Positions 29,546 through 37,529 of a DNA stretch of 49,195 nucleotides are shown piece after piece. The DNA is taken from assembly GCF_900112765.1 (NCBI RefSeq), contig NZ_FOMZ01000004.1:1-49195 (forward strand), in the 5' to 3' direction. Each line of letters opens with the position of its first letter. Positions within the stretch are counted from its first letter, which is position 1. Both the position numbers and the translations under genes were made by a program. This DNA is from Actinopolyspora alba (lineage in GTDB: Bacteria > Actinomycetota > Actinomycetes > Mycobacteriales > Pseudonocardiaceae). The notes below the pieces were generated by a model. It ran no database searches. It saw only the letters and a list, made by a program, of their open reading frames with translations, and had not been told where the DNA came from.

Positions 29546-29725
29546 GATTCCCGCCGTGTGTCCGTGTCCGGTGGACACGCCGAGTTGGACGAAGCCGGGT
29601 TTCCGTGTGACGCACGTCGCTCCGCATGCGCACGGGAGCGGCACCTCGCCGGTGACCGCCTCGGGTGCCTCGGTGCCTCGCGAATTCCGGAAACGGCACG
29701 CCGCCGCCGTTCGGGAGTAACTTGA

Positions 29726-30406
29726 ATGTCGTCTCCGGTCGACAGGCGCCGAAGCGGGAAGCACAGGTGGGAAATGCGGACGAAGGCAACGAAACTCGAG
29801 CGGTCCCGGCGGCACTGGGATCGGCAGTCCCCGAGCTACGACCGGCAGATGGCGCGCATCGAGCGCCACTTCTTCGGTGACACCAGGCAGTGGTTGTGCG
29901 GGCTGGCCGAGGGGGAGGTGCTGGAGGTGGCCATCGGCACCGGGCTCAACCTCGACCGGTATCCGGACGGGATTCGGTTGACGGGGGTGGACATCAGCAC
30001 GGGGATGCTCGACCAGGCGCGCCGTCGTGCCGAGAGCTCGGGGCGTTCGGTGGAACTCGGCATCGGTGACGCGCAGCGATTGGCCTTCCCGGATTCCTCG
30101 TTCGACACGGTCCTCTGCACCTTCTCGTTGTGCGCGGTTCCCGACGTCCGTGCCGCGTTCTCCGAGATGGACCGTGTGCTCAAGCCGGGTGGGCTGCTGT
30201 TGTTGGCCGACCACGTGGTGAGTACCTCCCGGCCGGTGCGGGTGGCGCAGCGACTGCTGGATCTGGTCATGGTTCCGCTCGCCGGGGAGCACTTCCGGCG
30301 TCGTCCGATCGAGCTGGTCCGCGCGGCCGGTTTCGAGCTGCAGCGGCACGAGAGGTTCAAGCTCGGCGTGGTGGAGCGTCTGGTCGCCCGCAAGTCCACG
30401 CCGTGA
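29726..30406 (+). CDS. Class I SAM-dependent methyltransferase (UbiE-like)
   Basis: 226 residues from the ATG at 29726 (GGGAG eight bases upstream); an internal ATG at 29774 is also possible and begins nearer the conserved part. Motif I is VLEVAIGTGLNLDRYP, then LTGVDISTGMLDQARRRA, the post-II region FPDSSFDTVLCTFSLCAVPD and DRVLKPGGLLLLADHV. This is the Methyltransf_11 pattern of ubiquinone/menaquinone and phospholipid N-methyltransferases; the substrate is undefined. A 22-bp hairpin follows at 30529-30575. Confidence 0.85.
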   Translation: MSSPVDRRRSGKHRWEMRTKATKLERSRRHWDRQSPSYDRQMARIERHFFGDTRQWLCGLAEGEVLEVAIGTGLNLDRYPDGIRLTGVDISTGMLDQARRRAESSGRSVELGIGDAQRLAFPDSSFDTVLCTFSLCAVPDVRAAFSEMDRVLKPGGLLLLADHVVSTSRPVRVAQRLLDLVMVPLAGEHFRRRPIELVRAAGFELQRHERFKLGVVERLVARKSTP

Positions 30407-30528
30407 CACCGGACATCACGCCGCGGAGGCCGAGCGGCTCGGGGTGACGGCGGGCCGGCCGTGACCCGCGAACCGGGGAAGCGGTAGGGGGTCCCGAACA
30501 GGACTCCGAGCGCATGTCCGCTCAGGAG

Positions 30529-30575
30529 CGGCTGCGGTTCGATTCGGCCGCTCCGGCCGAATCGAACCGCAGCCG
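30529..30575. terminator. 22-bp perfect inverted repeat, bidirectional terminator
   Basis: The arm 30529-30550 (CGGCTGCGGTTCGATTCGGC...) is fully complementary to 30554-30575 with a 3-base loop CTC. It lies between the plus-strand methyltransferase gene and a converging minus-strand gene. Confidence 0.75.
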
Positions 30576-30720
30576 GATCCGTGGACGCGGCGGTACGCCC
30601 GGTAGGTTTCCCCGGTCGAAAGCGGGCCGGCCGAACCGTGAGTCATCGGACCCGGGACTCGCCGAGCCCGCGCTCGATGAACCCGCCACGCCCGTCGGTC
30701 CGGACGCGTACCGAACGGGC

Positions 30721-30981
30721 TCAATTCGACTGGGCGTGCCGACCGGCGGTCTGCAGCACCGCCACATCCGACCGGCCCGTTCCGCCCGACTCGGTGTCGA
30801 CGGCGTCGGTCCCGCCCTCCTCGCTGTCGCGGTGCCTGCCGCTGAGCGCCGAGTCGACCAGCAGGTCCGCGAACTCGGGCGGCTCGGAAACGGCGATCTC
30901 GGAGTCGATCGGATCGGACAGTTCGCGGGCCAGTTCGGCGAAGATCGGGTTCATCGTCTCGTTCGTGAGGTTGTCGGACAT
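30721..30981 (-). CDS. Small acidic hypothetical protein
   Basis: 86 residues from an ATG with AGGAGAGGAA upstream, one of the best ribosome sites in the window; longer upstream starts are Pro/Thr-rich junk without one. The product starts MSDNLTNETMNPIFAELARE and is acidic (DPIDSEIAVSEPPEFADLL), then Gly/Asp/Ser-rich; there is no membrane segment or recognised domain. Its 5' region carries two strong 11-bp hairpins (31044-31120). I do not recognise it; a small regulatory or precursor-type protein would fit the size but is not shown. Confidence 0.55.
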   Translation of the reverse strand: MSDNLTNETMNPIFAELARELSDPIDSEIAVSEPPEFADLLVDSALSGRHRDSEEGGTDAVDTESGGTGRSDVAVLQTAGRHAQSN

Positions 30982-31043
30982 CGTTTCCTCTCCTGTTCTC
31001 CGGATCGTTCGGCTCGGTCGTCGCGTTGTCGTCGTTGTGGGGA

Positions 31044-31120
31044 GGGGCCCGAACTTCCCCGGTTCGGGCCCCGGTGCACCGCCCGGTCCCTCCCCCGTGA
31101 GCGCCGATGACCGGGCGGTG
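31044..31120 (-). promoter_or_regulatory. Tandem hairpins upstream of the 86-aa gene
   Basis: GGGGCCCGAAC (31044-31054) / GTTCGGGCCCC (31062-31072) and CACCGCCCGGT (31077-31087) / ACCGGGCGGTG (31110-31120) are two perfect 11-bp stems five bases apart. They lie between the SRPBCC gene and the 86-aa gene, so they may be a terminator, an attenuator or a structured leader. Confidence 0.5.
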
Positions 31121-31240
31121 TTCACGGACGCGTGCCCTCGGCGGCGGGGCTCCCCGTTGCCGTCCGTTGTCCGTGGGACGCATGGCCCGCCCGCTCGTGA
31201 CGTGACTAGATCCGTCCGATTTCGTTCCGCTACCCGGTCG

Positions 31241-31894
31241 TTATGACCGGTTCGGGAAGCCGCGTCGCGGCCGGTTCGCCGGAGAGCCCGTCGGTACGTC
31301 GGACAGCCCGGTCTCCGCCCCGCACGGGGCGTCGTGGCTCCGCACGGGACGTCGTGCCGGGGTGCTTCGGTCGGCCGTGGCGAGGCCGTGTGCCTGCTCG
31401 ACGGTTCGCTTCACGGCGCGGACGGTGTGACGCATCCCGCCCTCCAGTCGTGACCTGCGGCGGGCCAGGAACAGCGTCGCCTGTTGTTCGGAGAGCTCTG
31501 CGAGCTGCACCCGCAGCCCGTGGCGGAGTTCACTCATCAAGTACCGCTGGGTCAGCAGACAACCGCTCTCGGCGGGGGTGATCTCGAACGACCAGGTCGA
31601 AGTGTCGGCCGCGTGCACGCTGCTGTGGACGCCCCACGAGAACAGGCGGGGCCGGTCGGCCTCCAGGACCTCGCACTCGGTGGTCCAGTCGCGTTGCTCG
31701 CCCCTGTTGTGGCCGCGGAAGCGGGCGCCGGGTTGTCCGGGTGGGTCGGTGAGCCATTCCCCACCGGTGTTCTCGGGGCTCCACTCGCCCATGCGGGTGA
31801 TATCGCTGACGGTGTCGTAGACGGTGTGGGGAGCGGCGCGGACGTGTACGGCGGCGTGCAGCTCGAAGCGCGTGTCGATCTCGGGCTCGGCCAT
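31241..31894 (-). CDS. SRPBCC (polyketide cyclase / START-like) protein
   Basis: 217 residues from the ATG at 31894; the ribosome site is weak. The helix-grip fold is seen as FELHAAVHVRAAPHTVYDTVSDITRMGEWSPEN, then GARFRGHNRGEQRDWTTECEVLEADRPRLFSWGV, STWSFEITPAESGCLLTQRYLM and a long C-terminal helix. Such proteins bind hydrophobic ligands. The last 45 residues are basic and Pro-rich and are not part of the fold. Ligand and pathway are unknown. Confidence 0.85.
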   Translation of the reverse strand: MAEPEIDTRFELHAAVHVRAAPHTVYDTVSDITRMGEWSPENTGGEWLTDPPGQPGARFRGHNRGEQRDWTTECEVLEADRPRLFSWGVHSSVHAADTSTWSFEITPAESGCLLTQRYLMSELRHGLRVQLAELSEQQATLFLARRRSRLEGGMRHTVRAVKRTVEQAHGLATADRSTPARRPVRSHDAPCGAETGLSDVPTGSPANRPRRGFPNRS

Positions 31895-32016
31895 GCGCGT
31901 ACTCTGCCAAGTCACCCCGACAAATCGCCCGGAGCTCTCGGCATGAGGGCCGGTGCGGGAAGCGGGGGCCGGTACGAGATCCACCGGCCCCCACATCCGC
32001 TGTCGTTCACCTTCGG

Positions 32017-32577
32017 TCAGTGATTCTGCGACCCCTGGTGCGGCTGCTTGTCCGAAACCTGTCCGTTCTCGGTCGACGCGGGGCTCTGGCCCTGCGGCTC
32101 GTTCGGGGGGAACTGCCCGTCGTCGATCGGCAGTTCCTCGGGACGGCGCGAGAGGGCGGCGGCCGCCGCTGCCGCGGTTCCGGCGAGGATCAGCACCACC
32201 CACGGCCACTTGCGCCGCTTGGGCTTGCCCGGATCGATCCGACCGGCGAGCTCCTTGCGCGCGACCTCGGCGCTCTTGGCGAGCTGCTTGCGCTGTTTGG
32301 CGGTCCGCTTGTCCCACGCCTTGCGGGCCTTCTTGCCGCGTTTGGCGAGTTCCTTGCGGGACATTCCGGTGGCCCGCTGCGCGATGCGTTCCTGCAGGTC
32401 GTCCGTGGAGATGCCGCGTGCGGCCAGTTCCTGTTCGGCCAGTGCCGCGGCCTGCTTGGACACCTTCGACCCCACGGTGCGGGCCTTGACCGCACCGTGC
32501 TTGGCGCCCTTCACTCCGGTGCCGACGGCCCTGCCCACGTTCTCGCCGGCGCGGGACATCGCTTTGACCTCGTCCAT
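32017..32577 (-). CDS. Basic, Ala/Lys-rich protein with one membrane segment
   Basis: 186 residues from an ATG with GGAGG upstream. A long Ala/Lys/Arg-rich helical region (AAALAEQELAARGISTDDLQ, MSRKELAKRGKKARKAWDKR, KQRKQLAKSAEVARKELAG) precedes one hydrophobic segment (KWPWVVLILAGTAAAAAAAL) and a hydrophilic Gln/Pro tail. It is divergent from ppiA, the position of Rv0008c in mycobacteria, which is likewise a membrane protein of unknown function; homology is not established here. Confidence 0.7.
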   Translation of the reverse strand: MDEVKAMSRAGENVGRAVGTGVKGAKHGAVKARTVGSKVSKQAAALAEQELAARGISTDDLQERIAQRATGMSRKELAKRGKKARKAWDKRTAKQRKQLAKSAEVARKELAGRIDPGKPKRRKWPWVVLILAGTAAAAAAALSRRPEELPIDDGQFPPNEPQGQSPASTENGQVSDKQPHQGSQNH

Positions 32578-32786
32578 GCTGTTGCCTCCTATTCCTGGGC
32601 CCTGCCGGACTCCTCGCCCGGGTGGCACCGCTGGTCGTCCGGCCTTCGCGGGGTCGCCGCCGTGATCAGCGGGCTGTGGACCCGGTGCTCGCTTCACGCT
32701 CACCGGGTACCGCGCACTCCTTGACGATCAAACCCCATACTGCACCCTGTGGCGGTTCGTACGCTCGTCGATGCGAGGATGAGGTG

Positions 32787-33347
32787 GTGGCAGACAACGG
32801 ATCGCTCGTGGGAACGACGGTGACCGCGACCCTGCATACTACGCAGGGCAACATTCGAGTCGAGTTGTTCCCGAACCAGGCTCCAAAGACCGTGTCCAAC
32901 TTCGTCGGGCTCGCGGAGGGGACCGCGGACTACACGGAGCCCAACGCGCGGGGTGAACGGTCCGGTCCGTTCTACGACGGTGTGATCTTTCACCGGGTCA
33001 TCGACGGTTTCATGATCCAGACCGGGGATCCGACCGGTACCGGTCGTGGCGGCCCCGGCTACCAGTTCTCCGACGAGTTCCACCCCGAGTTGCAGTTCAA
33101 CCGGCCGTACCTGTTGGCCATGGCCAACGCGGGGCCGAACACCAACGGTTCGCAGTTCTTCATCTCGGTCGCGCCGACCACGTGGTTGAACTACAAGCAC
33201 ACCATTTTCGGCGAGGTCGCCGACCAGGAGTCGCGTAACGTGGTGGACGAGATCGCCAACACCGCCACCGGTCAGGGCGATCGTCCTGTCAACGACATCG
33301 TCATCGAGAAGGTGACCATCGAACGTGGCGAGACCGCCGAAGCCTGA
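32787..33347 (+). CDS. ppiA: Cyclophilin-type peptidyl-prolyl cis-trans isomerase
   Basis: 186 residues from the GTG at 32787 (another GTG is three bases earlier; GAGGATGAG precedes both). It speeds cis-trans isomerisation of X-Pro bonds in the cytoplasm. The cyclophilin core is complete: GNIRVELFPNQAPKTVSNFV, the active-site FYDGVIFHRVIDGFMIQTGD with its catalytic Arg, NTNGSQFFISVAPTTWLNYK and HTIFGEV. There is no signal peptide. It is the ppiA (Rv0009) of the origin region. Confidence 0.96.
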   Translation: MADNGSLVGTTVTATLHTTQGNIRVELFPNQAPKTVSNFVGLAEGTADYTEPNARGERSGPFYDGVIFHRVIDGFMIQTGDPTGTGRGGPGYQFSDEFHPELQFNRPYLLAMANAGPNTNGSQFFISVAPTTWLNYKHTIFGEVADQESRNVVDEIANTATGQGDRPVNDIVIEKVTIERGETAEA

Positions 33348-33404
33348 GCCGTGGCGACGCGGCCGGTGCCGGCCGCGCGCCTCGCACGTGGAGCGGGGAT
33401 CGAG

Positions 33405-34328
33405 GTGAACGTTCCACCCGGACAGGCCGGGGACCCGAACAGTCCCCAGGACATGCCGACGTGTCCGCGTCACCCGGACCGGCAGACCGGGCTGAGCTGC
33501 ACGCGCTGCGGGCGCCCCGCTTGCCCGGAGTGCCTGCGGGACGCCTCGGTGGGGCAGCACTGCGTGGACTGCGTCAAGCAGGGACAGCGCGGTGTTCGCC
33601 AACCGGTGACCGTGGCGGGGGCTCCGCTGCGCAGCAAACCCGTGTTGGTTCCCGGGTTGATCGCGGTGAACGTGCTGCTCTACGTGCTCACCGCGGTCCA
33701 GGCCGGTTCGGCCGCCGCCAACAGCTCCGCCCCGCTGTTCCAGGCGTGGTGGTTGATGCCCGCACAGGTGGCGGGGGACCAGTGGTGGCGGGTTTTCACC
33801 TCGGGCTTCCTGCACTTCGGGCTGATTCACCTGCTGATCAACATGATCGCGCTGTGGGTGGTCGGTCGTGATCTGGAGTTGTTGCTCGGCAGGCTCCGGT
33901 TCGCCGCCGTCTACCTGCTCTCGCTGCTCGGTGGCAGCATGTTCGTCTTCCTGTTCGACGCGCCGTTCACGCGGACGGCCGGTGCCTCGGCCGCGTTGTA
34001 CGGGCTGTTCGGTGGGCTGGCCGTGGCCGCATGGCGCCTGAAGCTGAACATAAGGCCCATCCTGCTGGTGATCGGGCTCAACGTGGTGCTAACCATCACC
34101 ATCCCGAACATCTCGCTGTTCGGGCACCTCGGTGGACTCGTGCTGGGTGCGCTGTCCACCGCCGCGCTGCTTTACGCGCCCGCCGCGCGCCGCAACCGCT
34201 GGCAGGCCGGCGGGCTGGTCGCGGTGTTCCTGGTGATCGTGGCCGCGATGTTCACCCGCGACGTGATGCTCGGCGGCACGGTGTGCGACGTGCTGCAGGG
34301 CAGGCAGTTCTGCGTGCGGACGAACTGA
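33405..34328 (+). CDS. Rhomboid-family intramembrane serine protease
   Basis: 307 residues from the GTG at 33405 (GGGGAT upstream); a GTG at 33351 would add 18 residues. A zinc-binding N-terminal domain (CPRH...CTRCGRPACPECL...CVDC) precedes six to seven membrane segments. Rhomboid marks are GFLHFGLIHLLINM, the catalytic Ser in GASAALYGLFG and the catalytic His in FGHLGGLVLGA. It cleaves membrane proteins within the bilayer; substrates are not known. It follows ppiA by 57 bases and probably shares its transcript. Confidence 0.92.
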   Translation: MNVPPGQAGDPNSPQDMPTCPRHPDRQTGLSCTRCGRPACPECLRDASVGQHCVDCVKQGQRGVRQPVTVAGAPLRSKPVLVPGLIAVNVLLYVLTAVQAGSAAANSSAPLFQAWWLMPAQVAGDQWWRVFTSGFLHFGLIHLLINMIALWVVGRDLELLLGRLRFAAVYLLSLLGGSMFVFLFDAPFTRTAGASAALYGLFGGLAVAAWRLKLNIRPILLVIGLNVVLTITIPNISLFGHLGGLVLGALSTAALLYAPAARRNRWQAGGLVAVFLVIVAAMFTRDVMLGGTVCDVLQGRQFCVRTN

Positions 34329-34334
34329 TCCGGA

Positions 34335-34370
34335 CTCCCGTCCCCGCACGGGACTCACCCGTGGCGGGAG
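34335..34370. terminator. Imperfect hairpin between convergent genes
   Basis: CTCCCG (34335-34340) / CGGGAG (34365-34370) outside and CACGGG (34347-34352) / CCCGTG (34358-34363) inside form one stem with a small bulge, just past the rhomboid stop. Confidence 0.45.
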
Positions 34371-34473
34371 CCGTGTGAGTTCGTGGGCGCCGAGCGTCGC
34401 TTCGGGAGTGCTGGGAGCGCGGTGTCGGATGTCGGTGACATCAGCCGTGGAATCCTCAGCGCCGCAGCGTTCC

Positions 34474-34941
34474 TCAGCTCTGCAGCGTTCCCCGGTCCCG
34501 CAGTGCTTCGAGATCCTCGGCCACCTCGGCCGGTTCCGCGCCCAGATCGAACCGCCCCAACAGCAGCAGTCCACCGGTCAGATCCGCTTCGGGAACCTCG
34601 ATCTCCAGCACCGGTACGGTGCGACCGAACCGGCTGCTGGTGGTGACGCGGTGCGAGAGCCGTGCCCAGGGCCAGCGGTGGCTGCCACCGAGCGTGCGCA
34701 CGGTTATCCCGTCGGGGTCGGCACGGAGCCTGGGGCGCAGGTAGGTCAGACATCCCGCGACCACCACGAGCACCGCCAGGGCGGCGCCGAGGAAGACGCG
34801 GTCGAGGCTGCTCCCGGCCAGCCACACCACGGGTACCAGTCCCACGGCCACCACCCAGCAGAGCACCAGTGCGCCTACCGGTGTGGACCAGATTCGGGAT
34901 CGCGCCGCGCCGGGAACGCCGGAGTCGTCATCGCAGCTCAA
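34474..34941 (-). CDS. PH-domain membrane protein (Rv0010c-like)
   Basis: 155 residues from a TTG; no ATG or GTG with a ribosome site exists before the first membrane segment, so the exact start is uncertain. Two membrane segments (VGALVLCWVVAVGLVPVVWLAG and RVFLGAALAVLVVVAGCLTYL) are followed by a small bacterial PH-like beta domain (LRADPDGITVRTLGGSHRWPWARLSHRV). It lies between ppiA/rhomboid and crgA as in mycobacteria. Two perfect DnaA boxes lie 18-39 bases upstream of the start. Confidence 0.82.
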   Translation of the reverse strand: MSCDDDSGVPGAARSRIWSTPVGALVLCWVVAVGLVPVVWLAGSSLDRVFLGAALAVLVVVAGCLTYLRPRLRADPDGITVRTLGGSHRWPWARLSHRVTTSSRFGRTVPVLEIEVPEADLTGGLLLLGRFDLGAEPAEVAEDLEALRDRGTLQS

Positions 34942-34958
34942 CGGCTATCCGAACGAAG

Positions 34959-34980
34959 TTGTCCACAGGAGTTGTCCACA
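34959..34980 (+). promoter_or_regulatory. Pair of perfect DnaA boxes upstream of the PH-domain gene
   Basis: TTGTCCACA occurs exactly at 34959-34967 and 34972-34980, starts 13 bases apart, in the crgA/PH-gene gap, about 18 kb from oriC. Confidence 0.65.
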
Positions 34981-35029
34981 TGGGGATGACTTACATTCGT
35001 GTTATTCGGCGTCCCGGCCCAGACAGCTC

Positions 35030-35296
35030 TCACCGCCATTTCATGGTCATCAACAACCCGATGATCATGAATCCGAAGCCGACGGCGAAGTTCCACGGCC
35101 CGAGATCGGCCATGAACGGGATCTTGGGGCCCGCCAGATAGTTGACCACCAGCCACAGCAGGCCCAGCACCATCATGCCGAGCATCACGCCGACGTAGAT
35201 GGGGTGGGAGGGTCCGGCTGACTTCGCCTTCACCGGTGTGCGGCGATCTACTGGCGGGGGTGAGGAGGTCTTCTTGCGGACCTTTGACTTGGGCAT
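35030..35296 (-). CDS. crgA: Cell division protein CrgA
   Basis: 88 residues from an ATG with GAGGAC upstream. CrgA is a small two-pass membrane protein that links FtsZ and septal peptidoglycan enzymes in actinobacteria. It has a basic start MPKSKVRKKTSSPPPVDRR, first segment YVGVMLGMMVLGLLWLVVNYL, the family motif AGPKIPFMADLGPWNFAVGFG and second segment to the C-terminal MKWR. Length and position match Rv0011c. Confidence 0.96.
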   Translation of the reverse strand: MPKSKVRKKTSSPPPVDRRTPVKAKSAGPSHPIYVGVMLGMMVLGLLWLVVNYLAGPKIPFMADLGPWNFAVGFGFMIIGLLMTMKWR

Positions 35297-35559
35297 GGTG
35301 TCCTCGCCAGGTGGGTTCGGCCGCCCCGACCGTGCTGCTCGCCCGGTGAGACGGACCTTCCTCGACACGTTCCACACGCCGCCCAGCGAGGTGATCCGCA
35401 CGTTCGACCGGACCGGCACCGTCGGTGCCCGGCGACCGGCTGCGGGCGAACCGCCCCGAGGCGACTTGTCTCCACTCACACGTTAACGCAATGTCCCGAT
35501 TTTCCGAACAACCCGTATGCTGCTGTCGATATCCCTCGATCGGGATCGGGGAGGGCGTC
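35297..35559. other. Divergent crgA-sortase intergenic region
   Basis: 263 bases without a gene; promoters of both genes should be here, but I cannot assign hexamers. GGGGAGGG (35547-35554) is the ribosome site of the sortase gene. Confidence 0.4.
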
Positions 35560-36387
35560 ATGGTGAGTCTCGACACGCCGCCGCAGGCACCGCCGCCGGA
35601 GCGACGGCCGGGTCGGCCGCGCGCGGTGCTGCGCGGCTTCGGGGAGGGGCTCATCACACTGGGGCTGGTGGTGCTGCTCTTCGTGTTCTACGAGGTGCAG
35701 GTGACCAGCTGGTTCTCGGCACGCCAGCAGGCCGATGCCACGCAGCGGTTGCGTGACCGCTGGCGGGAGGTCTCCCCCGAGGATCGGGCACCGGAGCCCA
35801 TCCCCGGGCGTGGCTTCGCCCGGCTCTACGTGCCGGCCCTCGACTCGGGCTTCCCGTTCACCGTCCTGGAGGGCACCGACCAGGACACCCTGGCCGCCGG
35901 ACCGGGGCACTACACCGGTACGGCGCTTCCCGGGGAGCGGGGCAACTTCGCCCTGGCCGGACACCGCTCCGGACGCATGGCCCCGTTCGGGGATCTCGAC
36001 CGGCTCGGCTCCTGCGACGCGATGGTCGTCGAAACGGCCACCGAGTGGTACGTCTACCGCGTGCTCCCGCTGCGGGGCGAGGCCGCCGACTGGGCCCCGG
36101 AAGCCGCTCCGGAACGCTGTGCCGGTGCGGCACCGATCGGGGGGCCCTACCGCGAGGTCTTCGGCAGGAACATCGTCGAGCCACAACGCCGCGAGGTCAT
36201 CCACCCCGTGCCCGGCGTGTCCCGTGGGACGGTGCCGGAGCAGTGGCGCAGCAGGCTGATCACGCTCACCACCTGCCATCCGCGCTACTCGGCCGAGAAG
36301 CGGATGATCGTGCACGGCGTACTGACCAAGCGTTATCCGAAGGTGGCGGACCGGCCGGATCTCCGGCCACCGGAACTGGGCGGCTGA
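35560..36387 (+). CDS. Class E sortase
   Basis: 275 residues from an ATG with GGGGAGGG six bases upstream. It is a membrane-anchored cysteine transpeptidase that attaches surface proteins (LAxTG-type signals in class E) to the cell wall. After a Pro-rich start there is one N-terminal membrane segment (GEGLITLGLVVLLFVFYEVQV). The catalytic His is in NFALAGHRSG, the catalytic Cys in LITLTTCHPRYSAEKRMIVHG, and the Arg in AEKR of that same stretch. It lies between crgA and trpG, common in Streptomyces and Pseudonocardiales. Confidence 0.93.
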   Translation: MVSLDTPPQAPPPERRPGRPRAVLRGFGEGLITLGLVVLLFVFYEVQVTSWFSARQQADATQRLRDRWREVSPEDRAPEPIPGRGFARLYVPALDSGFPFTVLEGTDQDTLAAGPGHYTGTALPGERGNFALAGHRSGRMAPFGDLDRLGSCDAMVVETATEWYVYRVLPLRGEAADWAPEAAPERCAGAAPIGGPYREVFGRNIVEPQRREVIHPVPGVSRGTVPEQWRSRLITLTTCHPRYSAEKRMIVHGVLTKRYPKVADRPDLRPPELGG

Positions 36388-36415
36388 GCACCGCGACACG
36401 AGAGCGGGTTGTGGA

Positions 36416-36571
36416 ATGTACGCATGGATCTGGCGCCGGCTTCCCGGGCCGCTCGCGGTGCGGGCGGTAACGGCGCTGCTGCTGGTGGTCGGGGTGATCG
36501 CGCTGCTGCTGTTCGTGGTCTTTCCCGCGGTCGAGCCGCTGCTGCCGTTCGGCGACCCCACCCTGGAATGA
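36416..36571 (+). CDS. 51-residue single-pass membrane protein
   Basis: The product starts MYAWIWRRLPGPLAVRAV, continues into one membrane segment (ALLLVVGVIALLLFVVFPAV) and ends EPLLPFGDPTLE. The MY.WIWR.LPG start and the FP.VEPLLPF end recur in small proteins next to crgA/trpG in related actinobacteria, so it looks like a genuine conserved gene. It starts 29 bases after the sortase stop and is probably cotranscribed. The function is unknown. Confidence 0.82.
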   Translation: MYAWIWRRLPGPLAVRAVTALLLVVGVIALLLFVVFPAVEPLLPFGDPTLE

Positions 36572-36854
36572 ACCCTCGCGGGACTCAGTGGCCCCACCCA
36601 TTCCGGCCCGCGTTCCCGGTGCCGAACCACTCCCACCCCGGCGTCGATTTCTCGCGAAATCGCCGGGCGGCTTCGACGCGGGCCGAGCTCCCACCGCCCT
36701 CGCAGCGGTACCGACCGCGGGTTCTCTCGGCGGGCTCTCGCGCGGAAGGCCCGACGTTGTGTTAACTACCCGATGTCGGGTCTCCCGGAGCGAGAGCCCA
36801 CCGAGAGGTTCCGCGAGGTGACCACCCTGCCAAGCCTGGGTGCTCAGGCTTCCG
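36572..36854. other. Intergenic region with repeat copy C
   Basis: 283 bases between the 51-aa gene and the converging ktrA-type gene. Apart from the repeat at 36641-36807 nothing is seen. Confidence 0.6.
36641..36807 (+). repeat. Dispersed structured intergenic repeat, copy C
   Basis: GATTTCTCGCGAAATCGCC, a 50-base middle part homologous to that of copy A (GCCGAGCTCCCACCGCCC), then ACCGCGGGTTCTC, GGGCTCTCGCGCGGAAGGCC, CGACGTTGTGTTAACTACCC and GATGTCGGG. An 18-base arm (36724-36741) pairs with 36790-36807 with one mismatch, enclosing the CCCGAC / GTCGGG stem. Confidence 0.8.
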
Positions 36855-37529
36855 TCAAGTGAGGTCGGCGAACCGCTCGACGTCGCTGGACCGTCCGGAC
36901 ACGATCAGGATGTCGCCGTGGTGCAGCACGGTTTCCTGCGTGGCGTAGGTGAACCCCTCACCGGGGCGCTTGATCCCCACCACGGTCACCCCGTACTTGC
37001 TGCGCACCTTGGTCTCGCTCAGCGGGCGTTCCACCGCTACCGCCGGGGCGCGGGTCTTGACGATCGCGTAGTCGTCCTCGAACTGGATGTAGTCCAGCAT
37101 CCGGCCGGTCACCAGGTGCGCCACCCGTTCACCCATGTCGTGCTCCGGTAGGACGACCCGGTGGGCCCCGACCCGTTCGAGGATGCGGCCGTGCTGCCTG
37201 CTGATCGCCTTCGCCCAGATGTGGGGGATCTCGAAGTCGGCCAGCAGCGAGGTGGTCAGGATGCTGGCCTCCAGGTCGTCCCCGATCGCCACCACGGCAC
37301 GCCGGAAGTCGGGCACGTCGAGTTGGCGCAGCACCTCGGGGTCGGTGGTGTCGGCCACCGCGGCGTGGGTGACCACATCCGAGAACTGCTGGACCAGGTA
37401 GGGCCGGTTGTCCAGCGCGAGTACCTCCGAACCGCCCTCGACGAGCTCCATCGCGAGTGAACCGCCGAAGCGGCCCAGTCCGATCACCACCACGCGGGAC
37501 GGGCGTGCACCGTGATTCTGTCTACCCAA
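36855..37529 (-). CDS. Potassium-uptake regulatory subunit, KtrA/TrkA type
   Basis: 224 residues from a TTG at 37529 that overlaps the transporter stop by eight bases; a GTG at 37568 would add 13 residues. It is an RCK protein that gates the membrane subunit according to nucleotide binding. The RCK-N Rossmann fold starts VVVIGLGRFGGSLAMELVEGG with an acidic residue ending the second strand (LALDNRP), then IPHIWAKAISRQHGRILERVGAHRVVLPE; a C-terminal RCK-C domain follows (VKTRAPAVAVERPLSETKV...HHGDILIVSG). Confidence 0.93.
   Translation of the reverse strand: MGRQNHGARPSRVVVIGLGRFGGSLAMELVEGGSEVLALDNRPYLVQQFSDVVTHAAVADTTDPEVLRQLDVPDFRRAVVAIGDDLEASILTTSLLADFEIPHIWAKAISRQHGRILERVGAHRVVLPEHDMGERVAHLVTGRMLDYIQFEDDYAIVKTRAPAVAVERPLSETKVRSKYGVTVVGIKRPGEGFTYATQETVLHHGDILIVSGRSSDVERFADLT

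Noticed and set aside
30416-31246. Overlapping long frames on both strands (30514-31110, 30581-31246 plus; 30416-31183 minus)
   Set aside because: They run through the 22-bp hairpin and/or the tandem hairpins, have Arg/Pro/Ser-rich products and no ribosome site; the 86-aa minus frame is better supported.
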